A stretch of 64,000 nt of DNA, from contig JAIOSF010000009.1 in NCBI GenBank assembly GCA_021107755.1, positions 20,078 to 84,077 on the forward strand, read 5' to 3'. Positions 17,004-26,381 of this stretch are shown here, in pieces. The position numbers and the translations under genes are program-made. Positions within the stretch are counted from its first letter, which is position 1. Every line of letters begins with the position of its first letter. The notes under the pieces were generated by a model. That model had not been told where the DNA came from. It did no database searches and saw nothing but the letters and a program-made list of their open reading frames with translations. The DNA comes from Arcobacteraceae bacterium. GTDB taxonomy: Bacteria > Campylobacterota > Campylobacteria > Campylobacterales > Arcobacteraceae.

Positions 17004-18197
17004 TTATCTCTTGTATAGATAGTATCTTTCTACTATTCTATTAAAGTATTTTATATCTATCAATTCATAGCGATTGTTAAATAATCTTCTACTTATTATA
17101 TATTTTTCTGAGCTATTAATCCCATAGAATCTTAGTCTTAATGCAAGTTTTGAATCATTTGTATATACTTCATTAATATTTCTACTTTTTAATTCCTCTG
17201 ATAACTCTTTTACAATGTGATATTTATAAGTAAAATGTTTGCTTGAGTTTTCTAAAAATATATAAATATATTTATTAAAAACTAATCCTAAAAAACTTAC
17301 AATTAAAACACCTAGGGCTAAGCGCATCATATTATAATGTATTTTTCTAAACTCTTTTAATCTTACATTTAAACTATGACTAAACAATTTTACCATTAGG
17401 GGTATTGCAATTACTACAAATGGTGCAAAATCTTCTATCTTAATATTTTGCCTCAATGAAAATATTAAAGACAATCCTAATGCAGTAGCAGAGATATACC
17501 ACATAATCTCTTTTTCTTGTTTAATACCAATTCGATAAATTGCATAAAAAAAGTACAAAAATAAAACAGGAGAAAATATACTAGCATAAATACCAAAGGT
17601 ATCAAGAAGAAAGCTTTTAGGTTTTCCACCTATATCAAATCCAAAATATGACATAGATATTCCAAATAATATTAATGATACCACTAATAACTTATTGTTC
17701 TTTTTTGCTAATGAATAGAAAAACAATCCTAAAAAGAGTATGGCAAAAGAGTTATCTAGAAATAGAAATAATATTAATAACACATAGCAGTGTCTCTTCT
17801 TTATTTTATAAATTACCAAATACAATAAAGTAAAAAATACTACTATGATTGATTCATTGACTAAAAGTGCAGCACTATTGACCCCAGGTAATATCATAAA
17901 TATAGCAACAGATATAACTCTTTGAAGTTCTGTTTTAAAGAAATCTTTTGTAAGATAATATAAAAGAAGTGAACTTCCTATATAAAATAATATAAATGGT
18001 CCACGAAGTGCAAAGTCATTTTGTCCAAAGAGAGTTGTGGAAAGATTTGTTATTAAAGATAATAAAGACAACTCTGAATTAAAATAGATATACGCTTCTT
18101 TAAAAGATATACTAAACTCATTTGTTAGGTACAATAAAACTGCTGTATGAAAAAATAGTAGTGATAAGAAAACTCCGTTGTACCTATTTAAATTCAC
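17004..18197 (-). CDS. Polytopic membrane glycosyltransferase, GT39/ArnT-like
   Basis: A 397-aa protein with about nine to ten hydrophobic segments over residues 8-320. Its early region SISFKEAYIYFNSE and the following NDFALRGPFILFYIGS resemble the first lumenal loop and following helix of ArnT/PMT-type transferases, which use polyprenyl-linked sugars. The C-terminal 80 residues are basic and soluble (SRRLFNNRYELIDIKYFNR). It could glycosylate lipid A or a surface polymer, which fits kdsD two genes upstream. It lies 9 bp after trpG/pabA on the same strand. The family is moderately certain and the substrate unknown. Confidence 0.65.
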   Translation of the reverse strand: MNLNRYNGVFLSLLFFHTAVLLYLTNEFSISFKEAYIYFNSELSLLSLITNLSTTLFGQNDFALRGPFILFYIGSSLLLYYLTKDFFKTELQRVISVAIFMILPGVNSAALLVNESIIVVFFTLLYLVIYKIKKRHCYVLLILFLFLDNSFAILFLGLFFYSLAKKNNKLLVVSLILFGISMSYFGFDIGGKPKSFLLDTFGIYASIFSPVLFLYFFYAIYRIGIKQEKEIMWYISATALGLSLIFSLRQNIKIEDFAPFVVIAIPLMVKLFSHSLNVRLKEFRKIHYNMMRLALGVLIVSFLGLVFNKYIYIFLENSSKHFTYKYHIVKELSEELKSRNINEVYTNDSKLALRLRFYGINSSEKYIISRRLFNNRYELIDIKYFNRIVERYYLYKR

Positions 18198-18206
18198 AAC
18201 TACCCT

Positions 18207-18776
18207 TTATAGTTTTAGAAAGTTATCCAACATCTCATGTCCATATTCACTCATAACAGACTCTGGATGAAACTGTACGCCATAGATATCTTTATCTTTT
18301 ATTTTTAAAGACATTATCTCTTGATCATCCAAAGATTTTGATGTTACTATAATATTCCTAGGAAGATTCTCTTTATTTACTGTAAGTGAATGGTATCTTG
18401 TTTGGGTAATAATTTTTGGAAGATTTTTAAATAATAAATCATCCTCTATTACCTCTATTTGTGATGTTTTCCCATGCATCATTTTAGGAGCTTTTATAAC
18501 TTCACCACCAAATGCTTGTGCTATGCTTTGATGCCCAAGACAAATACCAAGTATTGGTATAGTATCACCAAAAGTTTTGATCACATCTAAGGTTATACCA
18601 GCATCATCTGGAGTTGCAGGACCAGGTGAGAGTATTATTTTTTGAGGATGTAACTCTTTTATCTCTTCAATTGTTAACTCATCATTTCTAATTACTTTTA
18701 AATCTGCACCAAGTTCTAAGCAATATTGAACAATATTGTATGTAAAACTATCATAATTATCAATCATTAAAATCAT
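18207..18776 (-). CDS. trpG: Glutamine amidotransferase subunit of anthranilate / aminodeoxychorismate synthase
   Basis: The 189-aa product is a class I glutamine amidotransferase with the complete triad: nucleophile Cys in LGICLGHQS, and His and Glu in GVQFHPESV. The N-terminal MIDNYDSFTYNIVQY is characteristic of TrpG/PabA. It supplies ammonia to a chorismate-binding partner. Since pabB is at 28500 and no trpE lies nearby, it may serve PabB (as PabA), TrpE, or both. It sits 14 bp after kdsD on the same strand. Confidence 0.92.
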   Translation of the reverse strand: MILMIDNYDSFTYNIVQYCLELGADLKVIRNDELTIEEIKELHPQKIILSPGPATPDDAGITLDVIKTFGDTIPILGICLGHQSIAQAFGGEVIKAPKMMHGKTSQIEVIEDDLLFKNLPKIITQTRYHSLTVNKENLPRNIIVTSKSLDDQEIMSLKIKDKDIYGVQFHPESVMSEYGHEMLDNFLKL

Positions 18777-18790
18777 CTGTATATATCCTC

Positions 18791-19738
18791 TTATAAACCT
18801 AAATCATACATTTGTACAATTCCAACTAATTTATCTTCACTGTTAACTACTAGTAATGAATTGATTTTAAAATTACCCATTATCTCACTTGCAGTTACTA
18901 GTTTTTCATCTTTATTTATCTGTTTTGGAGAGTGACTCATAATATCTTTTGCATTTAAATTAAAAAATTTTTCCTCTTGGCTCTCCATAACTCGTCTAAT
19001 ATCACCATCAGTTATAATACCATTTATTTTATCATCCTCTAGTATTACAACTAATCCACATTTACCATCAGTTATTTTATGAATAATCTCTTTTACATTT
19101 GCATCTTTTGTAATAATAGGAAGATTATCTTTTTTCATAACATTTTCTATTTTTGTTAACAGTCGTCTCCCTAAACTACCCCCTGGGTGAAATTTAGCAA
19201 AATTCTCATCTTTAAAGTCTCTGAGTTTCATTAGTGCAACTGCAATTGCATCTCCCATTACAAGAGTTGCCGTTGTAGAGCTTGTGGGTGCTAATTGCAA
19301 AGGACACGCTTCATGTTCAACTGCAACATTAAGATGATAGTTTGTATTTTGTGCTAATGTAGAACTTGGATTTCCACTCATTGATATTGTAATATTTTCT
19401 TGATTTTTCAAAAAAGGGATTAGCTTTAATACTTCATCTGTTTCACCAGAATTAGAGATAAGTAATACGATATCGTCCTTTTCTATCATACCAAGATCTC
19501 CATGATATGCTTCCCCTGGATGCAAAAAGAAACTTGGAGTCCCTGTACTAGCAAGAGTTGCAGCTATTTTTTTTCCAATAATTCCTGATTTACCCATTCC
19601 TGATATTATAAATTTTCCATTTGTATTCAATACTGCATTTATTGCATCTTCAAAATCACTTGTTAAAAGATTTGATAGTTTTGCTATCTCTTTTGCTTCT
19701 ATTTCAAATACATCTTTTGCTATATTTTTTATATCCAT
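18791..19738 (-). CDS. kdsD: Arabinose-5-phosphate isomerase (SIS + CBS domains)
   Basis: About 315 aa from the ATG at 19738, which is preferred because an AGG-containing ribosome site lies upstream and MDIKNIAKDV aligns with the family start. An alternative ATG at 19756 adds six residues. An SIS sugar-isomerase domain (about 30-180; ISGMGKSGIIGKK, STGTPSFFLHPGEAYHGDLG) is followed by two CBS motifs (about 200-315). It converts ribulose-5-phosphate to arabinose-5-phosphate, the first step to the KDO of LPS. KpsF/GutQ paralogues look the same, so the pathway assignment is by likelihood. Confidence 0.9.
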   Translation of the reverse strand: MDIKNIAKDVFEIEAKEIAKLSNLLTSDFEDAINAVLNTNGKFIISGMGKSGIIGKKIAATLASTGTPSFFLHPGEAYHGDLGMIEKDDIVLLISNSGETDEVLKLIPFLKNQENITISMSGNPSSTLAQNTNYHLNVAVEHEACPLQLAPTSSTTATLVMGDAIAVALMKLRDFKDENFAKFHPGGSLGRRLLTKIENVMKKDNLPIITKDANVKEIIHKITDGKCGLVVILEDDKINGIITDGDIRRVMESQEEKFFNLNAKDIMSHSPKQINKDEKLVTASEIMGNFKINSLLVVNSEDKLVGIVQMYDLGL

Positions 19739-19788
19739 TTTATTACCTATATTCATATATTATATTTTTATATTACCATATTTTAACT

Positions 19789-20007
19789 TCATATATAGAT
19801 ATATGTAGAGCTAAATAGTATACTTATCATTACAAGCATTATTAAAAGATGTTTATGCCATTTTTTTTGTATAAAGAGCATCACATAGGCAAATAGAAGC
19901 ATCAATTTTAATACTAACTCTAAATTACTAAAAGATATTAACCCGATAGTTATTACTTGTATAAGAATCACTATTATCTTATTTTCATAATACTTTTTTG
20001 TCATCAT
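19789..20007 (-). CDS. Small hydrophobic membrane protein (72 aa)
   Basis: Residues about 11-30, 32-46 and 50-70 are hydrophobic, giving two or three membrane segments. Its start (ATGATG at 20007) lies 10 bp after the stop of the 31-aa gene, whose last codons GAGGAG can act as ribosome site, so the two are probably translated together. No family is recognised. It lies just upstream of kdsD on the same strand. Confidence 0.55.
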   Translation of the reverse strand: MMTKKYYENKIIVILIQVITIGLISFSNLELVLKLMLLFAYVMLFIQKKWHKHLLIMLVMISILFSSTYIYI

Positions 20008-20017
20008 CTATATTTGA

Positions 20018-20113
20018 TTACTCCTCTTTATTATTGTAGATAAAAAAACCTACCATTCCACCTATCAATACTACAAATAAAAAGCCTACCATTACTAAAT
20101 CGAGTGTTCCCAT
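20018..20113 (-). CDS. Very small single-pass membrane protein (31 aa)
   Basis: The sequence starts MGTLDLVMVGFLFVVLIGGM and ends FFIYNNKEE. It is one transmembrane helix with a short charged tail, overall like accessory subunits of respiratory complexes. It starts 33 bp after the stop of rlmN's 3' neighbour region, with AAAGGAATTAAT upstream of the ATG. Coding is supported by the ribosome site, the amphipathic-free helix, and coupling to the following 72-aa gene. Function unknown. Confidence 0.55.
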   Translation of the reverse strand: MGTLDLVMVGFLFVVLIGGMVGFFIYNNKEE

Positions 20114-20146
20114 ATTAATTCCTTTATCTTTATTGCCTCTATGGCT

Positions 20147-21211
20147 TTATTTTTCTTCAGCAACTTTTTCTTTTAATTGCCCACATGCAGCACTAATATC
20201 TATCCCTTTTGACTCCCGTATTGTACAAAGTAATCCTTTACTCAAGAGATACTCTTGAAATTTAATCATTGCATTTTTTGATGGTCTTTCATAACTTGAA
20301 CCCTCAAATGGATTAAAGAAAATTAAATTAACTTTTGCATCAATACCGTTTAAAAGTTTTACCAATTTATCTGCAGATTTTATATCGTCATTTTTATCTT
20401 TAATTACAAGATATTCAAACATAACTTTTTTTCTTGTATCTATTGGAAATTTTTTTACTGCTTCTATAATAGAGTTTATATTATAAGCTTTATTCATAGG
20501 GATAAGCTCTGTTCTTAACTCATCATCAACAGCGTGAAGTGATATAGCTAATTGCACTCCCAGATCCATTTTTCCTAGCTTCTCTATTTTAGTACTAATA
20601 CCACTTGTAGAAATCGTTTGTCTTCTTGTACTTATAGCCAAACCATCTAAATCTGAGATAATTTTAATTGCATCTGTAAGATTATCAAAGTTATCTAATG
20701 GTTCACCCATCCCCATGTAAACAATATTTACAGCTTTGTTTTGAGCTATATTATTTTGTTTTTTCAAGTAAACTATTTGTGCTATAATCTCCCCTGCACT
20801 TAAGTCTCTTACAAATCCCCCTCGTGCTGTTAAACAAAAACTACACCCTACTTTACAACCAACTTGACTTGAGATACAAAAAGTATATTTTTCACTTTTT
20901 GTTATATTTCCATCTTCATCTTTTTGCTTATCTTTCATTAAAAGTAGTACTGCTTCAGCTGTTTTTCCATCTTTAAACTCAAATAGATATTTTTTAGTTC
21001 CATCAGAACTTTCTTCTATTTGTACTATTTTTGCAACATCTATAGGATATTTTTCTTCTAGTTCAATTTTGAGATTGTTTGGAATATTTTTCATCTCATC
21101 ATAAGTTGTAGCATAATTTTTATATACCCAATTATATATCTGTTTTGCCCTAAATGATGGTTTTATTTTTTCTTGTAACTCTTTTAGTGAATAATCATAT
21201 ATTGTTTTTAT
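20147..21211 (-). CDS. rlmN: 23S rRNA A2503 / tRNA methyltransferase RlmN, with non-canonical start
   Basis: A radical-SAM enzyme with the CxxxCxxC cluster motif in [16 protein letters not shown], and the C-terminal methyl-carrying Cys in ISAACGQL. It methylates A2503 of 23S rRNA and A37 of some tRNAs. The first ATG (21094) would give a 315-aa protein lacking the family's N-terminal helical domain. The same frame stays open upstream and encodes that domain: [20 protein letters not shown] and [14 protein letters not shown]. No ATG, GTG or TTG occurs there. AAAGGA at 21223-21218 is followed by ATT (21214) or ATA (21211) at proper spacing, so initiation at one of these is proposed. Confidence 0.88.
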   Translation of the reverse strand: MKTIYDYSLKELQEKIKPSFRAKQIYNWVYKNYATTYDEMKNIPNNLKIELEEKYPIDVAKIVQIEESSDGTKKYLFEFKDGKTAEAVLLLMKDKQKDEDGNITKSEKYTFCISSQVGCKVGCSFCLTARGGFVRDLSAGEIIAQIVYLKKQNNIAQNKAVNIVYMGMGEPLDNFDNLTDAIKIISDLDGLAISTRRQTISTSGISTKIEKLGKMDLGVQLAISLHAVDDELRTELIPMNKAYNINSIIEAVKKFPIDTRKKVMFEYLVIKDKNDDIKSADKLVKLLNGIDAKVNLIFFNPFEGSSYERPSKNAMIKFQEYLLSKGLLCTIRESKGIDISAACGQLKEKVAEEK

Positions 21212-21231
21212 AATTTTTCCTTTATTAAAAA

Positions 21232-21249
21232 TTGTTCTATGTGGAACAA
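21232..21249. promoter_or_regulatory. parS-like palindrome 1
   Basis: TTGTTCTATGTGGAACAA is an 18-bp imperfect palindrome. It differs at two core positions from the common parS sequence TGTTCCACGTGGAACA. It lies in the short gap between the nucleoside phosphorylase-like gene and rlmN. The identical 18-mer recurs at 25495-25512 and a perfect variant at 30515-30534. All three are 15-25 kb from dnaA, the range where ParB sites are usually found. Confidence 0.55.
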
Positions 21250-21792
21250 CTAGTTTTTTATGATGATATTTTTTTCTTCTAAATACTTTAGCAAATTATC
21301 CATTGCTTTATTATGATTTGATATAAAGTCTTTATGTGCCTCTTTATTTGTGTAGTTTGTCACTACAAAAATTCCTTTCACATCTATCTCAAATTCTTTG
21401 GCAACTTTTACTACAGAATAGAACTCCATATTTTCAATTCCTATCCCATATTGTAAAAATTCTTTTGTTATTTCACTATTTGTAGAGATATAATTTGAAG
21501 AATTAACTATTGTCTTACTTGGAAGCTTTGTATCCTCACATTTAACCATATTATCTATAGGTGTATATGAATTATCTTCAAAGAAAGAGAGCTCTATATT
21601 TGAAGCATTTGAGCTCTCTATGATATCAAAGATGTCGTACTCTCCATAGCTACCCGCACTCCCTACAAATAAGATATATTCAGGCTTATCAAATAAACAT
21701 AATCGAGTCAAATTTATAGCACTATCTATAAGACCAACCCCTATAGGTGTAGCAAATGGAAATGTTTCATTGTTTCCTGCACATACTATCAA
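21250..21792 (-). CDS. Purine-nucleoside phosphorylase / nucleosidase-like protein
   Basis: A 180-aa protein of the PNP_UDP family in shortened form. [20 protein letters not shown] opens it, [12 protein letters not shown] is the phosphate/ribose loop, [18 protein letters not shown] carries the ribose-binding Met-Glu, and [16 protein letters not shown] carries the base-binding region (Asn in place of the usual Asp). Full family members are about 230 aa, so this is a compact lineage form. It may salvage purine or methylthioadenosine nucleosides, and the substrate cannot be told. It lies 2 bp after hisF on the same strand. Confidence 0.72.
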   Translation of the reverse strand: MIVCAGNNETFPFATPIGVGLIDSAINLTRLCLFDKPEYILFVGSAGSYGEYDIFDIIESSNASNIELSFFEDNSYTPIDNMVKCEDTKLPSKTIVNSSNYISTNSEITKEFLQYGIGIENMEFYSVVKVAKEFEIDVKGIFVVTNYTNKEAHKDFISNHNKAMDNLLKYLEEKNIIIKN

Positions 21793-21794
21793 CT

Positions 21795-22556
21795 CTATAT
21801 CCTTACTGGTATATTGTTAGCAGAGAGATATCTTTTTAAATCCATTATATCTATCTCCTTAAAATGGAATATAGATGCAGCAAGCGCAGCCTCAGCACCA
21901 CATAAAAAAGCTTCTTTAATATGTTCCATAGTCCCAGCACCTCCTGAAGCAATAACAGGAATCTCAACTGCTCTACTTATCTGTCCAGTAATATTAGTTT
22001 CAAATCCTGCTTTAGTGCCATCTGCATCCATAGAGGTTAAAAGTATCTCCCCTGCTCCTCTATTATATACCTCTTTCGCCCACTGTAATGCATCGATTCC
22101 TGTATCTTCTCTACCACCTTTTACAAATACATGATAACTACCATCAGCTACTTTTTTAACATCAATTGCTACAACGATACATTGACTACCAAATCTTTTT
22201 GCACCTTGATTAATAAAATCTGGATTTGTAACAGCACTACTGTTGATACTAACTTTATCACATCCTACATTTAAAAGATTATAAATATCTTCAAGTTTTC
22301 TAATACCTCCGCCTACTGTAAGTGGGATAAAAACCTCTTGAGCAACTTTTTTTACAACATCTACTATTGTATCTCTACCCTCGTGACTTGCACCAATATC
22401 AAGAAAAGTAATCTCATCAGCACCCTCTTGATTGTATCTCTTTGCTACTTCCACTGGATCACCAGCATCTCTAAGACCTACAAAGTTTATACCTTTTACA
22501 ACTCTACCATTATCAACATCTAAACATGGTATAATTCTTTTTGCGAAATAACTCAT
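21795..22556 (-). CDS. hisF: Imidazole glycerol phosphate synthase, cyclase subunit
   Basis: The product is 253 aa, normal length for this (beta/alpha)8 barrel. [16 protein letters not shown] carries catalytic Asp11 and [12 protein letters not shown] carries the second catalytic Asp. GGGIRKLED and [10 protein letters not shown] are the phosphate-binding loops. With HisH it makes IGP and AICAR in histidine synthesis. HisH is not adjacent. The ribosome site AGGAAAA precedes the ATG. Divergent from rsmA. Confidence 0.96.
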   Translation of the reverse strand: MSYFAKRIIPCLDVDNGRVVKGINFVGLRDAGDPVEVAKRYNQEGADEITFLDIGASHEGRDTIVDVVKKVAQEVFIPLTVGGGIRKLEDIYNLLNVGCDKVSINSSAVTNPDFINQGAKRFGSQCIVVAIDVKKVADGSYHVFVKGGREDTGIDALQWAKEVYNRGAGEILLTSMDADGTKAGFETNITGQISRAVEIPVIASGGAGTMEHIKEAFLCGAEAALAASIFHFKEIDIMDLKRYLSANNIPVRI

Positions 22557-22712
22557 CTATTTTCCTATAATTGCTTATTAATATTTGACATTATATCAAA
22601 TGAATACAAACATATAGATATAACTAAATATCTCGTAGTTACAAAAATAAGTATAATAAAATTATTTATTACCTTTTTGTAAGTATTTTTTTGCTAAACT
22701 CTATTTAATATT

Positions 22713-23528
22713 ATGAATAACATTAAAGCAAAAAAGAAATTTGGACAAAATTTTTTAAAAGATGAGTCAGTATTAATTAAAATCATCCAATCGATGCCCC
22801 ATAACAATAATCATATTGTAGAAATCGGGCCTGGATTAGGTGATTTGACAAAGAAACTTGTCAAGTGCAAAGATGTAACAGCCTATGAGGTTGATAGAGA
22901 CTTATACTCTATATTGCAAACCGAGTTTTCTGATGAGTTGAAATCCAATAAATTAAAGATCATTTTAGGTGATGTTTTAGAAAAATGGAACGAAAACTCA
23001 TCATTATATAATAGTAGATATGACTTAATAGCAAACCTACCATATTATATAGCTACGAACATTATATTAAATTCATTTAACGATAATAATTGTGAGAACA
23101 TTATCGTTATGATACAAAAAGAAGTTGCGGACAAATTTACAGCACAGTGTGGAGATAAAGAATACTCTAGCCTGAGCGTAATAACACAGTTAATCTCAAA
23201 ACAGGCACGAACACTAATTGTTGTTCCGCCTATTAGTTTTGATCCACCTCCAAAGGTGGATTCAAGTGTTATCTATATTCAAAAAGATATGGATAAAGAA
23301 CTTGATTTTGACTTTAACAAATTTTTAAAAGTGTGTTTTTCCCAACCAAGAAAAAAATTGAGTAAAAACTTATCAACTGCTTATAACAAAGCGATGATTA
23401 ACTCTATTTTTGATGAACTTAATATAAAAGAGTCTGCAAGACCTCATGAAGTTGATGCATCTTTGTATAGCCATATTTATACAAAGGTAAAACAAAATGG
23501 AAGAAACGAAAGTTACACAAACGACTGA
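22713..23528 (+). CDS. rsmA: 16S rRNA dimethyladenosine methyltransferase (KsgA)
   Basis: The product is 271 aa. The N-terminal KKKFGQNFLKDESV and SAM-binding VEIGPGLGDLTKKLV are followed by catalytic NLPYYIATNIIL and the C-terminal helical domain with FSQPRKKLSKNL. It dimethylates A1518 and A1519 of 16S rRNA. Its last 32 bases overlap the start of rnj, so the two are translationally coupled. The promoter is in the gap 22557-22712, which is AT-rich and holds no gene. Confidence 0.96.
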   Translation: MNNIKAKKKFGQNFLKDESVLIKIIQSMPHNNNHIVEIGPGLGDLTKKLVKCKDVTAYEVDRDLYSILQTEFSDELKSNKLKIILGDVLEKWNENSSLYNSRYDLIANLPYYIATNIILNSFNDNNCENIIVMIQKEVADKFTAQCGDKEYSSLSVITQLISKQARTLIVVPPISFDPPPKVDSSVIYIQKDMDKELDFDFNKFLKVCFSQPRKKLSKNLSTAYNKAMINSIFDELNIKESARPHEVDASLYSHIYTKVKQNGRNESYTND

Positions 23529-25455
23529 AACATTACAATCAGCTATTAATAATACTCCACAAGAAACAAATAGCAAACCAGTAAAAGAGACAAAGCAACA
23601 ACATACTGAAACAGAACAAAAACAAAACAATAACGCACCTCAAGAACGAGGACAAAAAGGTAAAACTGTACCACAAAAGAAAAAGCCACCCGTTAGTGGT
23701 AATGGATGGACAAATGACCTAAAAAAAGCATTTGAAACCAATGAAAGAATACAAAAAGAGAGATTAAATCCACACAATAAACTTAATCTAAAAACAGAAG
23801 CGAGTATCAAAGTTACACCACTTGGTGGACTAGGTGAGATTGGTGGAAATATGATGGTAGTTGAAACTGACAAAAGTGCAATTATTATAGATGTTGGGAT
23901 GAGTTTCCCAGATGATTCTATGCATGGTGTTGATATACTTATCCCAGATTTCACATATATAAGACAAATCAGAAGTAAAATTGCAGCTATTTGTATCACT
24001 CACTCTCATGAAGATCATATTGGTGCTATGCCATATATTTTTAAAGAATTACAAGTTCCAATCTATGGTACATCACTTCCTTTAGAATCTATTGGTGCAA
24101 AATTCGATGAGCATAAAATGAAACAACATAGAAGTTACTTTAGAGCTGTTCAAAAAAGAAAACCTATTAAAATAGGAGAGTTCGAAGTTGAATGGATGCA
24201 TATGACTCACTCAATTATTGATAGTTCATCTTTAGCTATCACAACTGAAGCTGGTACAATTATACATACAGGAGATTTTAAAATAGATCACACACCTGTA
24301 GATGGATATCCAGCAGATATACATAGACTAGCTTATTATGGAGAGAAAGGTGTATTAGCACTACTAAGTGATAGTACAAACTCTCACTCACCAGGGTTTA
24401 CAAAAACAGAAAAAACTGTAGGACCAACTTTTGAGAGAATATTTTCACAGGCAAAAGGTAGAATTATCATGTCTACATTCTCATCAAATCTTCACCGTGT
24501 AGCACAAGCTATTCAGTGTGGGCTTGATTATGGAAGAAAAGTTTGTGTTATTGGTAGAAGTATGGAAAAGAACCTTGATATTGCACTTACTTTAGGATAT
24601 TTAAAATTTCCAAAAGATAAGTTTATAGATGCTCATGAGGTAAACAAATATCTTGACAAAGAGGTACTTATTATTACAACAGGAAGCCAAGGGGAGCCTA
24701 TGAGTGCTTTATTTAGAATGTCAATTCATGAGCATAGACATATCAAGATTAAGCCTGAAGATACTGTAGTATTATCAGCTAAAGCAATTCCTGGAAATGA
24801 AGCAAGTGTATCTGAGATAATCAATCAAATACAAAAAGCAGGGGCACATGTTGCATATCAAAACTATACTGATATTCATGTATCTGGACATGCTGCACAA
24901 GAGGAACAAAAACTTATGCTTAGACTTCTAAAGCCGAAGTTTTTCTTACCAATTCATGGTGAATATAACCATGTAGTAAGACATATTCAAACAGGTATTG
25001 AGTGTGGTGTTTTAGAAAGAAACACTTATATTTTAAGTGATGGAGAGCAAGTTGAAATATCTCCTAAATTTCTTAAAAAAGTAAAAACTGTTAAAACTGG
25101 GAAAACATATATTGACAACCAAAGAAATAGAAAAATTGGTGATGATGTTGTTATTGATAGACAAACTATGGCAAACGAGGGTGTTATTATGATTGTAGCA
25201 CAAATAACAGAAAGTGATAGAAAAGTTGTAGGTCCTGCAAGAGTAAGTTCATTTGGTATGGTTGATTCAAAACAAGAAAAACATTTTTCTAAAGAGATTG
25301 AAGATATTTTAGAGCACTTCTTAGAACACATCAAAGAGGGAATTTTACAAAATACAAGAGCAGTAGAAGAAGAACTTAGAAAAGTAGTAAGAAAACATTG
25401 TATAAGAAAATATAGAAAATATCCAATGATAGTACCTACAATTTTTGTTCAATAA
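23497..25455 (+). CDS. rnj: Ribonuclease J
   Basis: The product is 652 aa. An N-terminal Gln/Asn/Thr/Lys-rich, low-complexity extension (about 1-105) precedes a metallo-beta-lactamase domain with THSHEDHIGA, the later HTGDFKID and SGHAAQEE, and then beta-CASP and C-terminal domains. RNase J is the main 5'-3' exonuclease and endonuclease of mRNA decay in organisms without RNase E; the extended N-terminus is also seen in Helicobacter RNase J. The start ATG at 23497 lies inside rsmA. A perfect palindromic stem at 25459-25488 ends the transcript. Confidence 0.95.
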   Translation: MEETKVTQTTETLQSAINNTPQETNSKPVKETKQQHTETEQKQNNNAPQERGQKGKTVPQKKKPPVSGNGWTNDLKKAFETNERIQKERLNPHNKLNLKTEASIKVTPLGGLGEIGGNMMVVETDKSAIIIDVGMSFPDDSMHGVDILIPDFTYIRQIRSKIAAICITHSHEDHIGAMPYIFKELQVPIYGTSLPLESIGAKFDEHKMKQHRSYFRAVQKRKPIKIGEFEVEWMHMTHSIIDSSSLAITTEAGTIIHTGDFKIDHTPVDGYPADIHRLAYYGEKGVLALLSDSTNSHSPGFTKTEKTVGPTFERIFSQAKGRIIMSTFSSNLHRVAQAIQCGLDYGRKVCVIGRSMEKNLDIALTLGYLKFPKDKFIDAHEVNKYLDKEVLIITTGSQGEPMSALFRMSIHEHRHIKIKPEDTVVLSAKAIPGNEASVSEIINQIQKAGAHVAYQNYTDIHVSGHAAQEEQKLMLRLLKPKFFLPIHGEYNHVVRHIQTGIECGVLERNTYILSDGEQVEISPKFLKKVKTVKTGKTYIDNQRNRKIGDDVVIDRQTMANEGVIMIVAQITESDRKVVGPARVSSFGMVDSKQEKHFSKEIEDILEHFLEHIKEGILQNTRAVEEELRKVVRKHCIRKYRKYPMIVPTIFVQ

Positions 25456-25458
25456 TCC

Positions 25459-25488
25459 AATTTAAAAGGTGAATTCACCTTTTAAATT
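25459..25488 (+). terminator. Perfect 30-bp palindrome, probable rnj terminator
   Basis: AATTTAAAAGGTG facing CACCTTTTAAATT around a central AATT makes a perfect inverted repeat, with a short TTTT tail within the stem. Its 3' half (25480-25488) is also the 5' arm of the next, larger palindrome, so the two RNA structures compete. Confidence 0.6.
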
Positions 25489-25527
25489 TAATGATTGTTC
25501 TATGTGGAACAATCATTAAATTTAAAA
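25480..25527. repeat. 48-bp inverted repeat containing parS-like palindrome 2
   Basis: Two 21-nt arms (25480-25500 and 25507-25527) are perfectly complementary around the 6-nt centre TATGTG. The middle, TTGTTCTATGTGGAACAA at 25495-25512, is identical to the palindrome at 21232-21249 and close to ParB-binding parS. The repeat ends just before the ribosome site of rluB, so as RNA it could also affect rluB expression. Confidence 0.6.
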
Positions 25528-25541
25528 TTAAGGAAATAATC

Positions 25542-26381
25542 ATGGGAAATAATGACAATGACGAACACAAAACAAGGCTAAATAAGTTTATATCACACAA
25601 TAGTAGATTTAGTAGAAGAGAAGCTGATGAACTAATTAAAACTGGGAAAGTTTCAATTGATGGAAAAGTTATTAGTGACTTATCTACAAAAGTTAATGAT
25701 AAAACTATTGTAAAAGTAAATGGAAGAACTGTAAAAGTTGATTATAAAAGAGCATCAACTGTAATAGTTTATAATAAACTAAAAGGTGAAATAGTATCAA
25801 AAAAAGACCCTCAAGGTCGTAAAATAATCTATGATACAATTCCAAAAAAATTCAATCATTTTATACCAGTAGGACGACTTGACTTTGCTAGTGAAGGGAT
25901 GCTTTTACTTACAGATGATCCAAAAATAGCAACATCTCTCATGAACTCAAATCTTGAGAGAGTTTATAAAATTAAAATTGAAGGCGAAGTAACAGCTTCA
26001 ATGATTAGTGCAATGGAAAATGGTATAACTCTTGATGATGCAACTGCTGGTGCTTGGGATAAAACAAAAACAATTAGTATGGAGTTTTCAAAATTTTTAG
26101 GATATCAGATACAAACAAATACACCTAAATTCTCAAAACTAAAAGTTGCAATATCTGAGGGGAAAAATAGAGAGCTTAGAAGGTTTTTTGCTCACTTTGG
26201 CTCGAAGGTTGTTGATCTTAAAAGGGTGAGTTTTGGTGGAATAAATCTAAATAACCTCCCTTCAGGGAAAGTAAGATATCTTGAAAGTGATGAATATGAA
26301 AACTTACGACACTTTATGAAAGAGCAAACAAAACTAAATAGAAAAAACTCTAACGAAGATTTTTACGAAGATGAGTACTAA
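25542..26381 (+). CDS. rluB: 23S rRNA pseudouridine synthase, RsuA/RluB family
   Basis: About 279 aa from ATG at 25542 (AAGGAA 7 nt upstream). An earlier in-frame start at 25491 would place the N-terminus inside the 48-bp inverted repeat and adds 17 residues unlike the family. An S4 RNA-binding domain (RLNKFISHNSRFSRREADEL) is followed by the catalytic domain with Asp in VGRLDFASEGMLLLTDD. It isomerises uridine in helix 89/90 of 23S rRNA by homology; RsuA versus RluB cannot be separated with certainty. The last 11 bases overlap rarA. Confidence 0.88.
   Translation: MGNNDNDEHKTRLNKFISHNSRFSRREADELIKTGKVSIDGKVISDLSTKVNDKTIVKVNGRTVKVDYKRASTVIVYNKLKGEIVSKKDPQGRKIIYDTIPKKFNHFIPVGRLDFASEGMLLLTDDPKIATSLMNSNLERVYKIKIEGEVTASMISAMENGITLDDATAGAWDKTKTISMEFSKFLGYQIQTNTPKFSKLKVAISEGKNRELRRFFAHFGSKVVDLKRVSFGGINLNNLPSGKVRYLESDEYENLRHFMKEQTKLNRKNSNEDFYEDEY

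Noticed and set aside
21901..21960. Other TGTTCC half-sites (for example near 7320, 21920 and 48350) as parS
   Set aside because: Only one half matches and no palindrome forms.
21814..22134. Plus-strand open frame of 106 codons inside hisF
   Set aside because: Antisense to a clearly conserved gene, with no recognisable protein features.
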